Shown piece after piece: positions 1 to 6,724 of a DNA stretch of 8,901 nt. This DNA is from Acidithiobacillus sp. (GTDB lineage Bacteria > Pseudomonadota > Gammaproteobacteria > Acidithiobacillales > Acidithiobacillaceae). The translations under genes were made by a program, and so were the position numbers. Each line of letters opens with the position of its first letter. Position 1 is the stretch's first letter. The notes under the pieces were generated by a model that searched no databases, was not told where the DNA came from, and saw nothing but the letters and a program-made list of their open reading frames with translations. The stretch is from NCBI GenBank assembly GCA_027445725.1, contig DAIAVG010000047.1, forward strand, positions 1 to 8,901, read 5' to 3'.

Positions 1-287
1 CCCTCAACGATGCCTTCATCATCCTTGATGAGGCGCAGAATACCACCCCGGAACAAATGAAAATGTTCCTGACCCGGATGGGTTTCGGTGCCAAAGTCGT
101 GGTAACCGGCGACGTGACTCAGGTGGATTTGCCTCGCGGACAGCTTTCCGGGTTGGTGCAGGCCATGGATGTGCTGGGGAACATGCCGGGTGTCGATATG
201 GTGTTTTTTGAAAGTGCCGATGTGGTGCGTCACCCGCTGGTGGCGCGGATTGTGGAAGCCTATGACCGTTTTGGAGAAAAGGCATGA
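1..287 (+). CDS. phoH: PhoH-family ATPase (YbeZ type), 3' part only
   Basis: This is the C-terminal 94 residues of a PhoH/YbeZ-type P-loop ATPase. The frame is open from base 3 to the window edge, so the ATG at 57 is internal and not the start. The Walker B segment FIILDEAQN (about bases 15-41) is followed by [16 protein letters not shown] and then [14 protein letters not shown], all hallmarks of the family. The Walker A loop must lie before the window. YbeZ-type PhoH proteins are cytoplasmic, linked to RNA metabolism, and commonly sit directly before ybeY, as here. The stop overlaps the ybeY start by 4 nt (ATGA), implying one mRNA and coupled translation. Family assignment is secure; the precise role of YbeZ is not well fixed in the literature. 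Confidence 0.96.
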   Translation, partial: LNDAFIILDEAQNTTPEQMKMFLTRMGFGAKVVVTGDVTQVDLPRGQLSGLVQAMDVLGNMPGVDMVFFESADVVRHPLVARIVEAYDRFGEKA

Positions 288-781
288 GCCGCCTTTATCT
301 GCGCATGGCCGTGGATGATGCCGTCGCGGCCTTGCCGCTGCCGTCTCGTGCCGAGGCGCGCCGGTCGATTCTGCAAGCGCTCTCCATCCCTTCGGCACGG
401 GCATCCGCCGATGACCGGATACGCGAGTTGTCCCTGACATTTGTAGACGATGCGGAAATAGCGGCACTGAATACGGGGTATCGGGGTAAGGCAAAGCCGA
501 CCAACTGTCTGTCCTTTCCGCAGGATATGCTGCCGGCGATGTTCCGCCGTGATCTGCTGGGCGATATCATTATCGCCCCGGCGGTGGTCATGCGCGAAGC
601 CGCCGAGCAGGGCAAGCGCCTGCGTGACCATTATCGTCATCTGCTCATTCACAGTACCCTCCACCTCCTCGGTTACGACCATGAAGTGGCTGCCGAGGCG
701 CAGGAGATGGAGGCGCTGGAAACCCGATTACTGGCTGAAATGGGTGTGGCCGACCCTTACCTGAACCAAATGCATGAGTGA
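284..781 (+). CDS. ybeY: YbeY endoribonuclease / rRNA maturation factor
   Basis: YbeY is a single-domain zinc-dependent endoribonuclease (UPF0054) acting in 16S rRNA 3'-end maturation and ribosome quality control in the cytoplasm. The protein has 165 residues, close to the usual 150-170. The metal site is visible as [11 protein letters not shown], giving His123, His127 and His133. The other family signatures are [14 protein letters not shown] (residues 66-79) and LLGDIIIAP (91-99). The ATG at 284 overlaps the phoH stop and follows a purine-rich GGAGAAAAGG at a suitable distance, which supports this start. The phoH-ybeY-corC-lnt order is the classic arrangement, and the 3' end overlaps the corC start by 8 nt. 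Nothing is missing from the active site. Confidence 0.97.
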   Translation: MSRLYLRMAVDDAVAALPLPSRAEARRSILQALSIPSARASADDRIRELSLTFVDDAEIAALNTGYRGKAKPTNCLSFPQDMLPAMFRRDLLGDIIIAPAVVMREAAEQGKRLRDHYRHLLIHSTLHLLGYDHEVAAEAQEMEALETRLLAEMGVADPYLNQMHE

Positions 782-1649
782 AGATCGAAGTAGCCAGGAA
801 CGACCACGGAGCTGGTGGGAACGGTTTACCCAGTCCTTGCGCGGCAATGTGGAAGATCAGGATACCCTGCTGGAACTGGTCCGCGAGGCGGGCGAGCGGC
901 AGGTCATCGACGCCGAGGCGGCGCGGATGGTGGATGGGATCTTCCGCATGGGCGAGCTTACGGTGCGGGATGTGATGATTCCTCGGCCACAGATGGAAGT
1001 GATTGAACTGGATATGCCTTTACCGGAGATTATTGCCCGGGTGTCCGAGGTGGGGCACTCGCGCTTTCCGGTGGTGGGGGATGACCGCGATGATGTGCGC
1101 GGCATTCTCCTGGCCAAAGATCTGTTGCGAGGCTGTCGGGGTGACATTCCGACGCCGCGGCTGACGGAATTGCTCCGCCCTGCGACCTTCATTCCCGAGA
1201 GTAAGCACCTGGATCACTTGCTCTACGAGTTCCGCACGGGTCGACATCACATGGCCGTGGTAGTAGATGAGTATGGCGGTGTCGCCGGCCTGATCACCAT
1301 CGAGGATGTGCTGGAAATCATCGTCGGTGCAATCGAGGACGAGTACGATATTGATGAGGATATGATGATCGCGCCGCGCGAGGATGGCGATTTTCTGGTG
1401 AATGCCCTGATTCCTCTGGAAGAATTTAACACACATTTTGTGGCACACCTGGCGGATGGCCATGCCGACACGCTGGGTGGCTGGGTGGCGACGCGCTTGG
1501 GGCATGTGCCGCGTATGGGTGAAGTCGTGGAGGAGGGGGATTTGCGGCTGGAAGTATTGCGGGCGGATCGTAAACGGGTGCAGATTTTGCGGGTGACGCC
1601 GCCGCGCAGTGCATCCCTGCCGGAAACGGCGTCCCAGGGTAGCGCATGA
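774..1649 (+). CDS. corC: CorC/YbeX CBS-domain protein
   Basis: A 291-residue cytoplasmic protein of the CorC/YbeX type, matching E. coli YbeX in size. It has two CBS domains, roughly residues 65-118 (opening with VRDVMIPRPQM, including GILLAKDLL) and 133-186 (with HMAVVVDEYGGVAGLITIEDVLE). A CorC_HlyC transporter-associated domain follows at about 200-275. There is no N-terminal DUF21 membrane domain, so it is the soluble form and not a complete transporter. The name comes from a proposed role in Mg/Co efflux; later work on YbeX links it to ribosome metabolism and Mg homeostasis, so function is uncertain. It starts inside the end of ybeY (8-nt overlap) and its stop overlaps the lnt start (ATGA). 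Its own ribosome binding site is weak, which fits coupling. Confidence 0.95.
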   Translation: MSEDRSSQERPRSWWERFTQSLRGNVEDQDTLLELVREAGERQVIDAEAARMVDGIFRMGELTVRDVMIPRPQMEVIELDMPLPEIIARVSEVGHSRFPVVGDDRDDVRGILLAKDLLRGCRGDIPTPRLTELLRPATFIPESKHLDHLLYEFRTGRHHMAVVVDEYGGVAGLITIEDVLEIIVGAIEDEYDIDEDMMIAPREDGDFLVNALIPLEEFNTHFVAHLADGHADTLGGWVATRLGHVPRMGEVVEEGDLRLEVLRADRKRVQILRVTPPRSASLPETASQGSA

Positions 1650-3166
1650 AGGGTGATGCGCTGAGAAAACCATCCTTTCCCGTGCGGCTTCTGGCCGCAT
1701 TAATTTTGGGTGCGTCCTGGCCTTTGGCCTTTGCGCCCTTTGCTTTGTGGCCGCTGGCCATCGTCCTGCTTTTTGGCCTGTTTTGGCTGGCGACCACAGA
1801 GGAGCGCCCGCGCCATGCGGCCGCTCTGGGCGCCGTTTTCGGTTTTGCGGCCTTTGCGGCGGGAACGAGCTGGATCGCCATTACCCTGCATAATTTTGCC
1901 AATATGGACTGGGCATTGGCGGGCGCTGCCGTCGCTTTGCTGGCGGCTTGTTGCGCCGTCTACGCGGCGCTGGCCTTATGGCTGGTCGGCCGCTTTTTTG
2001 TCGGGAACGCCCGGTTGCTGGCCCTGCCGGTATTGTGGATTTTTGGGGAATGGCTGCGGGCACGTCTCTTCACAGGCTTCCCCTGGCTGGCGACGGGATA
2101 TACCCAGACCCATGCCTCCCTCGGCGGTTTTGCGCCCTGGCTGGGGCAGTACGGAGTGGGGCTGGCGACCGCCGGGGTGGCGGCCATCCTGGTCTATATG
2201 CTGCAACGGCGGCAGTCCCGTCATGTACTGATGGGTGGCGTCGCCTCGCTCCTCGTGATTTTCGGCGTGGCCATGGCGGCGGCTTCGGTGTCCTTCACCC
2301 ATCCCGCAGGCAAACTGCTGCGGGTGACTTTGCTGCAGGGTAATATTCCCATCACTGAGAAGTGGAATGCTGGCAAAGTCAGCGCCATCCTGCATCACTA
2401 CGTAAACCTGATTTTACAGACACCGCCCGGTACCCAGTTGATCGTCCTGCCGGAGACCGCTTTCCCCATTTTTCAGACGGAACTGCCCGGTCTGATTGAG
2501 CAGTTGCAGCAGTGGTCAGCGATGCACCATAAAATCCTGCTCATCGGTATTCCCGAGGATACAGGCCACAAATATTACAATGCGGCCATGGAAATCGACG
2601 GGAAGGCACCTTTGCGCTGGTATCAGAAAGAGCATCTGGTGCCCTTTGGGGAGTACATCCCTATGCCCAGCCTGTTCGGGCCGCTGGTGCATCATTTTTT
2701 ACCGGGACTGGGAAGTTTCTCTGCCGGGCGTGGGCCTTATGCCTTGCCTGTAGATGGACAGAAAGCCGGTATAACCATCTGCTATGAAGAGTCCTTCTCC
2801 CGGGATGTGCGCAAGGGCGTGAAGGAGGGGGCCACCTTTCTTTTGAATATCAGTGATTATGCCTGGTATGGTCACAGCATCGCCGCCGCACAGAGTCTGC
2901 AGATGGCGGCCATGCAGTCCCTGCAGGAGCAGAAGCCCGATGTCCGCGCGACCAATACGGGCATTACTGCCCTGATCTCGCCGCATGGACGGGTGGTTTC
3001 GCAATTGCCCCAGTTTGTGATGGGCACCCTGAACGGGGCCATACAGCCGATGGCCGGAGAAACACCCTTCGGACGCTGGGGCAGTCTCCCCTATCTGCTG
3101 TTGAGCCTGATTCTTCTGCTGCTGGCCGTCGTCCTCAGTCGCCGGCAATCATCATCTCGTCAATGA
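1646..3166 (+). CDS. lnt: Apolipoprotein N-acyltransferase
   Basis: Lnt is an inner-membrane enzyme that adds the third acyl chain to the N-terminal cysteine of lipoproteins, the last step after Lgt and LspA. The 506 residues match the family (about 510). Hydrophobic segments fill roughly residues 10-215 and a final one spans about 481-498, bracketing the periplasmic nitrilase-like domain (about 225-470). The Glu-Lys-Cys triad is present: Glu270 in LIVLPETAFP, Lys328 in RWYQKEHLVPFGEYIP and Cys379 in GITICYEESF. An AGGG six bases before the ATG, which overlaps the corC stop, supports the start. The stretch NISDYAWYGH (401-410) departs from the usual NxSNDAWFG form. The last 32 bp overlap the convergent pmbA end. 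Confidence 0.97.
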   Translation: MKGDALRKPSFPVRLLAALILGASWPLAFAPFALWPLAIVLLFGLFWLATTEERPRHAAALGAVFGFAAFAAGTSWIAITLHNFANMDWALAGAAVALLAACCAVYAALALWLVGRFFVGNARLLALPVLWIFGEWLRARLFTGFPWLATGYTQTHASLGGFAPWLGQYGVGLATAGVAAILVYMLQRRQSRHVLMGGVASLLVIFGVAMAAASVSFTHPAGKLLRVTLLQGNIPITEKWNAGKVSAILHHYVNLILQTPPGTQLIVLPETAFPIFQTELPGLIEQLQQWSAMHHKILLIGIPEDTGHKYYNAAMEIDGKAPLRWYQKEHLVPFGEYIPMPSLFGPLVHHFLPGLGSFSAGRGPYALPVDGQKAGITICYEESFSRDVRKGVKEGATFLLNISDYAWYGHSIAAAQSLQMAAMQSLQEQKPDVRATNTGITALISPHGRVVSQLPQFVMGTLNGAIQPMAGETPFGRWGSLPYLLLSLILLLLAVVLSRRQSSSRQ

Positions 3167-4481
3167 GGATGGAGGGGCAGCCGGTGTTGCCGTGAATGAG
3201 CAAGTCATTGCCCACGGCGCTCATGCCCTGGAAGATGCCCTGTAAGGTTCCGGCAATGGTGATCTCTTCGACGGGATACTGAATCTCCCCGTGCTCCACC
3301 CAGAAGCCGGCAGCGCCCCGTGAGTAATCGCCGGTCACCATGTTGATGCCGAAGCCGATAAGCTCGGTGACCAGCAGGCCGCGCCCCATCTGGCGGAGCA
3401 GTGCATCCAGAGATGCCTTGCCCGGCTGCAAGGTGAGATTGTGGGCGCCGCCGGCATTACCCGTGGTCTTCATGTTTAATTTGCGGGCGCTGTAACTGTC
3501 GAGGATGTAGCCTTCCAGTACGCCCCCGGAGATGATGTCGCGGTTGCGGGTGGCGACCCCCTCGCCATCGAAACTGCAGCTACCCAACCCGCGCCGCCGT
3601 AAAGGTTCTTCATAAATGCGGATGTGTTCCGGGAATATCTGTTTGCCAAGACTGTCCACCAGAAAGGAGCTTTTGCGATACAGGCTGCCACCGCTGATGG
3701 CGCTGGCGAGGTGGCCGATAAGGCTGGACGCGACTTGGTTTTCAAAGAGCACCGGGGCCTTGGTGGTGGCCACCTTGCGGGCATCCAGACGGCGCAGGGC
3801 GCGTTGAGCGGCTATCTTACCGATGGCCTCCGGTGTTGCCAGGGCGTCAGCGGCGCGGGCTACATCGTACCAGTAGTCCCGTTGCATGCCGCCTTTGCTG
3901 TCTTCGGCAATGACCGAGCAGGACAGGCTATGCCGTGAGGAACGGCTGTTGCCCATGAAACCCAGGCTATTGCCATAGACCGACGTGCCCTCGCCAGTGC
4001 CGAGGCTGCCGCCTTCGGAATTGTGAATGCGCGGATCGCTGTCGCGAGCGGCCGCTTCACAGCGGCGTGCCAGATCAGCGGCGGTGTCAGCATCTATGGA
4101 CCAGGGATGATAGAGGTCCAGATCCGGAAAGTCTTTGGCGAGCAGTTCGGGATCGGCGAGCCCGGCAAAAGGGTCTGCCGCCGTGTGCCGGGCAATGGTG
4201 AGCGCCGCTGAAACCGTCTCTGACAAGGCCTTGCGGGAAAAGTCCGAGGTGGAGGCACTGCCTTTGGACTGGCCCAGATAGACGGTGACCCCCAGCCCCT
4301 TGTCCTGATGGTATTCGATGGATTCTACCTCCCCCAGACGCACGGTTACCGACAAGCCTTTGCCCGTGCTGGCGGAAGCCTCCGCCGCACTGGCGCCCTG
4401 CTCGCGGGCAAGGCTGAGCATGTCGCCAACGATCTGGGTCAGGGTGCTGGTATCGAGGGTGGAGTGGGGGGCTTGGCTCAT
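3135..4481 (-). CDS. pmbA: PmbA/TldE, TldD-partner protease subunit
   Basis: PmbA (TldE) is the non-catalytic partner of TldD; in E. coli the cytoplasmic heterocomplex degrades unfolded peptides and processes peptide substrates such as microcin B17 and CcdA. The 448 residues match E. coli PmbA (450) along the whole length as I remember it. Examples are GLSVTVRLGEVESIEY (residues 42-57), GLGVTVYLGQSKGSAS (62-77), GGSLYRKSSFLVDSLGKQI (264-282) and GDYSRGAAGFWVEHGEIQYP (384-403). There is no HExxH-type metal motif, as expected for the TldE half. The ATG overlaps the stop of a 13-codon upstream frame and has no clear ribosome binding site. No tldD is in the window. The 3' end overlaps lnt by 32 bp on the opposite strand. 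Confidence 0.96.
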   Translation of the reverse strand: MSQAPHSTLDTSTLTQIVGDMLSLAREQGASAAEASASTGKGLSVTVRLGEVESIEYHQDKGLGVTVYLGQSKGSASTSDFSRKALSETVSAALTIARHTAADPFAGLADPELLAKDFPDLDLYHPWSIDADTAADLARRCEAAARDSDPRIHNSEGGSLGTGEGTSVYGNSLGFMGNSRSSRHSLSCSVIAEDSKGGMQRDYWYDVARAADALATPEAIGKIAAQRALRRLDARKVATTKAPVLFENQVASSLIGHLASAISGGSLYRKSSFLVDSLGKQIFPEHIRIYEEPLRRRGLGSCSFDGEGVATRNRDIISGGVLEGYILDSYSARKLNMKTTGNAGGAHNLTLQPGKASLDALLRQMGRGLLVTELIGFGINMVTGDYSRGAAGFWVEHGEIQYPVEEITIAGTLQGIFQGMSAVGNDLLIHGNTGCPSILIDEMMIAGD

Positions 4482-4519
4482 GAGGTGTTTTTCCGCAGGT
4501 GATGGAACAATCGTTTCAT
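4478..4519 (-). CDS. Possible 13-codon leader ORF coupled to pmbA
   Basis: On the - strand an ATG at 4519-4517 opens a 13-residue frame, MKRLFHHLRKNTS, that ends in TGA at 4480-4478. Its stop overlaps the pmbA ATG (4481-4479) in an ATGA arrangement, one base out of frame with pmbA. It is preceded by GGAGGT (4528-4523), the best ribosome binding sequence near pmbA, though the spacing of 3-4 bases is short. The peptide is basic (2 Arg, 2 Lys, 2 His). I infer that translation of this mini-ORF may load ribosomes onto pmbA. The same frame can be read back to a GTG at 4663 (61 codons), but that version has only a distant ribosome binding site and no recognisable domain. I recognise no homologue; expression is unproven. 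Confidence 0.35.
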   Translation of the reverse strand: MKRLFHHLRKNTS

Positions 4520-4524
4520 CTTAC

Positions 4525-4555
4525 CTCCAAGCTTCAGGGCAGGGGAAGCTTGGAG
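4525..4555 (-). promoter_or_regulatory. Hairpin masking the leader ribosome binding site
   Basis: CTCCAAGCTTC (4525-4535) and GAAGCTTGGAG (4545-4555) form a perfect 11-bp inverted repeat around a 9-base loop. In a - strand transcript the 3' arm ends in GGAG, the first four bases of the GGAGGT that precedes the mini-ORF before pmbA, and the 5' arm supplies the complementary CUCC. The folded RNA would therefore hide the ribosome binding site. No U-run follows on either strand, so a terminator is unlikely. The repeat itself is seen directly; the control role is inferred. Opening could depend on temperature, a protein, or nothing more than translation from upstream. Confidence 0.5.
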
Positions 4556-4683
4556 CATGGATTCAGTCTGCGCCACGGCTTGTATGAAACGTAATCCGTA
4601 AAAATCTATGATAAATGGGCTGGCGGAAATGGGCCTCCAGACTGGTCTCCGCCCCGGAGCCACGCATTCATGCGCTATTCACC

Positions 4684-4776
4684 TCCATATACAAGGCTGT
4701 GGATCTGCTACTGCGGGAAGCCAACGCCGGGCTGTTGAGGCACCAAGTGAAGGATGCTGCATTATTTGTATATGGA
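4684..4776. repeat. Long-spaced 11-bp inverted repeat
   Basis: TCCATATACAA (4684-4694) and TTGTATATGGA (4766-4776) are perfect inverted copies with 71 bp between them. A 6-bp stem with a 2-base bulge can form inside (GCCAAC at about 4720-4725 with GTTGAGGC at about 4734-4741), so a branched RNA is possible. The arms are AT-rich against a GC-rich background. No flanking target duplication is evident, and the element is too short to code a transposase. It could be paired regulator sites upstream of the importer promoter, a structured RNA, or the remnant of a small mobile element. On the - strand the second arm runs into GGAGGTGA, followed by an ATG at 4671 opening only 21 codons. Confidence 0.45.
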
Positions 4777-4813
4777 TGAGGAGTAGTCTATTCCTGTCTT
4801 CTTGAATGCGCGC

Positions 4814-4842
4814 TTGACATGGAATGGGTCTTTCGCTAGATT
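4814..4842 (+). promoter_or_regulatory. Sigma70-type promoter of the metal importer operon
   Basis: A perfect -35 TTGACA (4814-4819) is followed after 17 bp by TAGATT (4837-4842), which matches the -10 consensus at 4 of 6 positions. The predicted start is near 4849, leaving a leader of about 65 nt before the ATG at 4914. It is the only good promoter match I found before the operon, and it is correctly oriented. Confidence 0.7.
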
Positions 4843-4856
4843 GCAACAAAGTTGCA
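4842..4856. promoter_or_regulatory. Candidate metal-repressor operator palindrome
   Basis: TGCAAC-AAA-GTTGCA is a perfect 6-bp inverted repeat with a 3-bp centre. It begins at the last base of the -10 element and spans the predicted transcription start, so a bound dimer would block RNA polymerase. Position and the downstream metal importer suggest a Zur-, Fur/Mur- or MntR-like repressor. The palindrome does not closely match the classic enterobacterial Zur box, and no such regulator is encoded in the window, so its owner is unknown. Confidence 0.55.
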
Positions 4857-4913
4857 TAAAAAGATAGTGATCATCTCGCATAGCCCTTTACTGCTGCTTC
4901 CGGGGGTTCAAAA

Positions 4914-5882
4914 ATGCTTAAATTCAAGAAGAACGCCTCTATTTTTTCAATGACCGGCCGCCGCCCGCTCGACTGGAGTCCCGCCCTGCGCACCACACCG
5001 TTGTCTTTGGTCGTCTTGTGTGCCGGGCTGGGCATGGCGCCGGTAGCCGCTGCGGCGACCATCCATGCTGTGGGTATAGAGAATCAATATGCCAATGTGA
5101 TCGGCCAGATTGGTGGGGAATATGTCACTGTCACTGCCATCGAGAGCAACCCCAATACCGACCCGCATACCTTTGAAGCGAGTCCTGCCGTGGCCCGCGA
5201 GATCGCTGCGGCGCAGATTGTGGTGCGTAACGGCGCCGGCTATGACGGCTGGGCCGAGAAGATCCTCGCGGCGGACCCCAGCCCTCAGCGCAAGGTGATC
5301 GTCGTTCAGGACCTGCTCCATCTGCTGAAAAGCACCCAAAACCCCCATCTCTGGTACAAGCCGGACACGATGCCCGCCGTGGCCAAGGCCGTTGCCCAGA
5401 GTCTGACGGAACTGGACCCGGCCCATGCCGCCTATTTTACGGCCAATGTGCGCAAGTTTGATGCCTCTCTGAAGCCCTGGTATCAGGCAATCGCCAGCTT
5501 CAAGGCCCAGTTCGGCGGAACGCCGGCGGCAGTGACGGAGCCCGTCGCCGATTACCTGTTGCAGGCTGCGGGTTGCGATATCAAAACGCCGTGGAAACTG
5601 CAGGCGGCTATCATGAACGGTACCGACCCGGCACCACAGGATGTGAGTATTCAGGACCAGCTCATTAAGCAGCATCAGGTCAAGGTGTTCCTCTATAACC
5701 AGCAGGTGACCAGCGCGCTGACAGCATCATTCCTGGGCAAGGCGAAAGCAGCGAATATCCCTGTGGTCGGTGTCTATGAAAGCATGCCGACGGGCTATAG
5801 CTATCAGTCTTGGATGCTGGCGGAGGTGAATGCGCTGCGTAACGCGGTGAAGCATGGCACTTCGACGACCGTGCTGAAGTAA
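4914..5882 (+). CDS. ZnuA-like metal ABC transporter substrate-binding protein
   Basis: A 322-residue periplasmic solute-binding protein of the cluster A-I zinc/manganese family. A hydrophobic export signal spans about residues 29-48 and ends in APVAAAA; the Cys at 36 lacks a proper lipobox, so a soluble periplasmic form is likely. Candidate metal ligands are His85 in DPHTFEASP, His145 in NPHLWYKP, Glu209 in TEPVADYLL and Glu289 in YESMPTGYSYQSW. The position that carries a Glu in PsaA-like proteins appears to be Asn262 in FLYNQQVTS, and there is no His-rich loop. The metal could be zinc or manganese. The ATG at 4914 follows a weak GGGGG; Met13 (4950) is an alternative that would give a shorter signal. 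It is first in a four-gene importer operon behind an operator-covered promoter. Confidence 0.9.
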   Translation: MLKFKKNASIFSMTGRRPLDWSPALRTTPLSLVVLCAGLGMAPVAAAATIHAVGIENQYANVIGQIGGEYVTVTAIESNPNTDPHTFEASPAVAREIAAAQIVVRNGAGYDGWAEKILAADPSPQRKVIVVQDLLHLLKSTQNPHLWYKPDTMPAVAKAVAQSLTELDPAHAAYFTANVRKFDASLKPWYQAIASFKAQFGGTPAAVTEPVADYLLQAAGCDIKTPWKLQAAIMNGTDPAPQDVSIQDQLIKQHQVKVFLYNQQVTSALTASFLGKAKAANIPVVGVYESMPTGYSYQSWMLAEVNALRNAVKHGTSTTVLK

Positions 5883-5895
5883 TACGGCATTGGGA

Positions 5896-6720
5896 ATGCC
5901 TGATCCAATACTTTCGGTCGCCCGACTCTCTGTGGATTTGGGCGGTCGCCGCATTTTGCGGGACGTCAGTTTCGAACTTTATCCCGGCCAGCTCTGTGCC
6001 CTGATCGGTGAGAATGGTGCGGGCAAGACGACCCTGCTGCGCAGTCTGCTGGGTCTGACGCCGATCCGCGCGGGGCAGGCCTTGATTGATGGCGCGCCCG
6101 CTAGTCAGCGCCGCGCTCTGGTCGGCTATGTGCCCCAGAAAATCGCTTTTGATGCGGATATCCCCCTGCGGACCCGAGATTTGGTGCAGTTGGGGCTGGA
6201 TGGCCATCGTCTTGGTCTGCCGCTGTTTTCCGGTCGTAAAAAAGCCTTGGTAGATCAAGCGCTGCATGCGGTCGGGGCAGAGGCTTTTGCGGATCAGCGG
6301 GTTGGGGAACTCTCCGGTGGCCAGCAACAGCGGGCGGTTATCGCCCATGCCCTGGTGCGTCAGCCGCGTCTGCTCATTCTCGATGAGCCCTTGGCTAATC
6401 TGGATTTCGGCAGCGCCAATGCGCTGGTGGCATTGCTTGGTACGTTGACGCGCACCCGGCAGATTGCCGTGCTGGTGACTGCCCATGATATGAACCCACT
6501 CTTACCTGTTATAGATCGTCTGGTGTACCTGGTGGGGGGGCAGGCCGCCACCGGCAGTGTGGAGGAAGTGGTGCAGCCTGAGGTGTTGAGTAAGCTCTAT
6601 GGGTACCCGGTAACGGTATTGCGGCATGGGCGGCGGATACTCGTGCTACCCGATGTCGCCGCTGAAGATGCCGAGGCGGGCACGGCAGCGCATGTGCCGC
6701 ATCCGGAAAAGGCTGGTTAA
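5896..6720 (+). CDS. ZnuC-like metal ABC transporter ATPase
   Basis: This is the cytoplasmic ATPase that powers the importer. All ABC motifs are intact in the 274 residues: Walker A GENGAGKTT (38-46), Q-loop Gln81 in YVPQK, signature LSGGQQQR (139-146), Walker B LLILDEP (159-165), D-loop LANLD (166-170) and switch His197 in TAHDMN. The C-terminal part EVLSKLYGYPVTVLRHGRR (229-247) is typical of metal and haem importer ATPases, and a tail of about 20 residues rich in Ala, Glu and His follows. I chose the ATG at 5896; an in-frame TTG two codons earlier is possible but less likely. The gap to the binding-protein stop is 13 nt and the first permease begins 4 nt after this stop. Confidence 0.94.
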   Translation: MPDPILSVARLSVDLGGRRILRDVSFELYPGQLCALIGENGAGKTTLLRSLLGLTPIRAGQALIDGAPASQRRALVGYVPQKIAFDADIPLRTRDLVQLGLDGHRLGLPLFSGRKKALVDQALHAVGAEAFADQRVGELSGGQQQRAVIAHALVRQPRLLILDEPLANLDFGSANALVALLGTLTRTRQIAVLVTAHDMNPLLPVIDRLVYLVGGQAATGSVEEVVQPEVLSKLYGYPVTVLRHGRRILVLPDVAAEDAEAGTAAHVPHPEKAG

Positions 6721-6724
6721 CGCC

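Larger units (their letters stand above)
4482..4913. other. 432-bp divergent intergenic region
   Basis: This region separates the divergent pmbA and metal-importer genes and contains no convincing full-size gene. From left to right it holds the 13-codon leader and hairpin of pmbA, a -10-like TATCAT on the - strand at 4613-4608 without a good -35, the long inverted repeat at 4684-4776, and the + strand promoter with its operator at 4814-4856. Some longer open frames exist (for example + strand 4608-4805 and - strand 4478-4663), but they have no recognisable domain. A predicted 5' leader of about 65 nt precedes the binding-protein ATG. In many gammaproteobacteria a yjgA-like gene lies divergent to pmbA; it is absent here. 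Confidence 0.7.

Noticed and set aside
260..682. Long - strand frame opposite ybeY, with similar ones opposite corC and lnt
   Set aside because: These are shadows of strongly conserved genes. Their products have no family features and their composition mirrors the real frame.
4720..4741. GCCAAC...GTTGAGGC as an integron attC-like site
   Set aside because: The core bases fit only loosely. There is no integrase, no cassette-like gene and no second site.
4608..4805. 65-codon + strand frame in the intergenic region
   Set aside because: It has no ribosome binding site, no recognisable domain and a cysteine-rich, random-looking sequence, and it crosses the inverted repeat.
5019..5022. Lipoprotein cleavage site at Cys36 of the binding protein
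   Set aside because: The residues before the Cys are VVL, with Leu at -1 instead of Gly, Ala or Ser, and a standard signal cleavage region (APVAAAA) follows.
5890..5895. TTG start for the ATPase
   Set aside because: The in-frame ATG two codons later gives a normal N-terminus, and nothing favours the rarer TTG.
6626..6724. Upstream ATG extending permease 1 by 33 residues
   Set aside because: The extension lies inside the ATPase coding region, is polar and Arg-rich, and is unlike the family N-terminus. The ATG at 6725 sits 4 nt after the ATPase stop.
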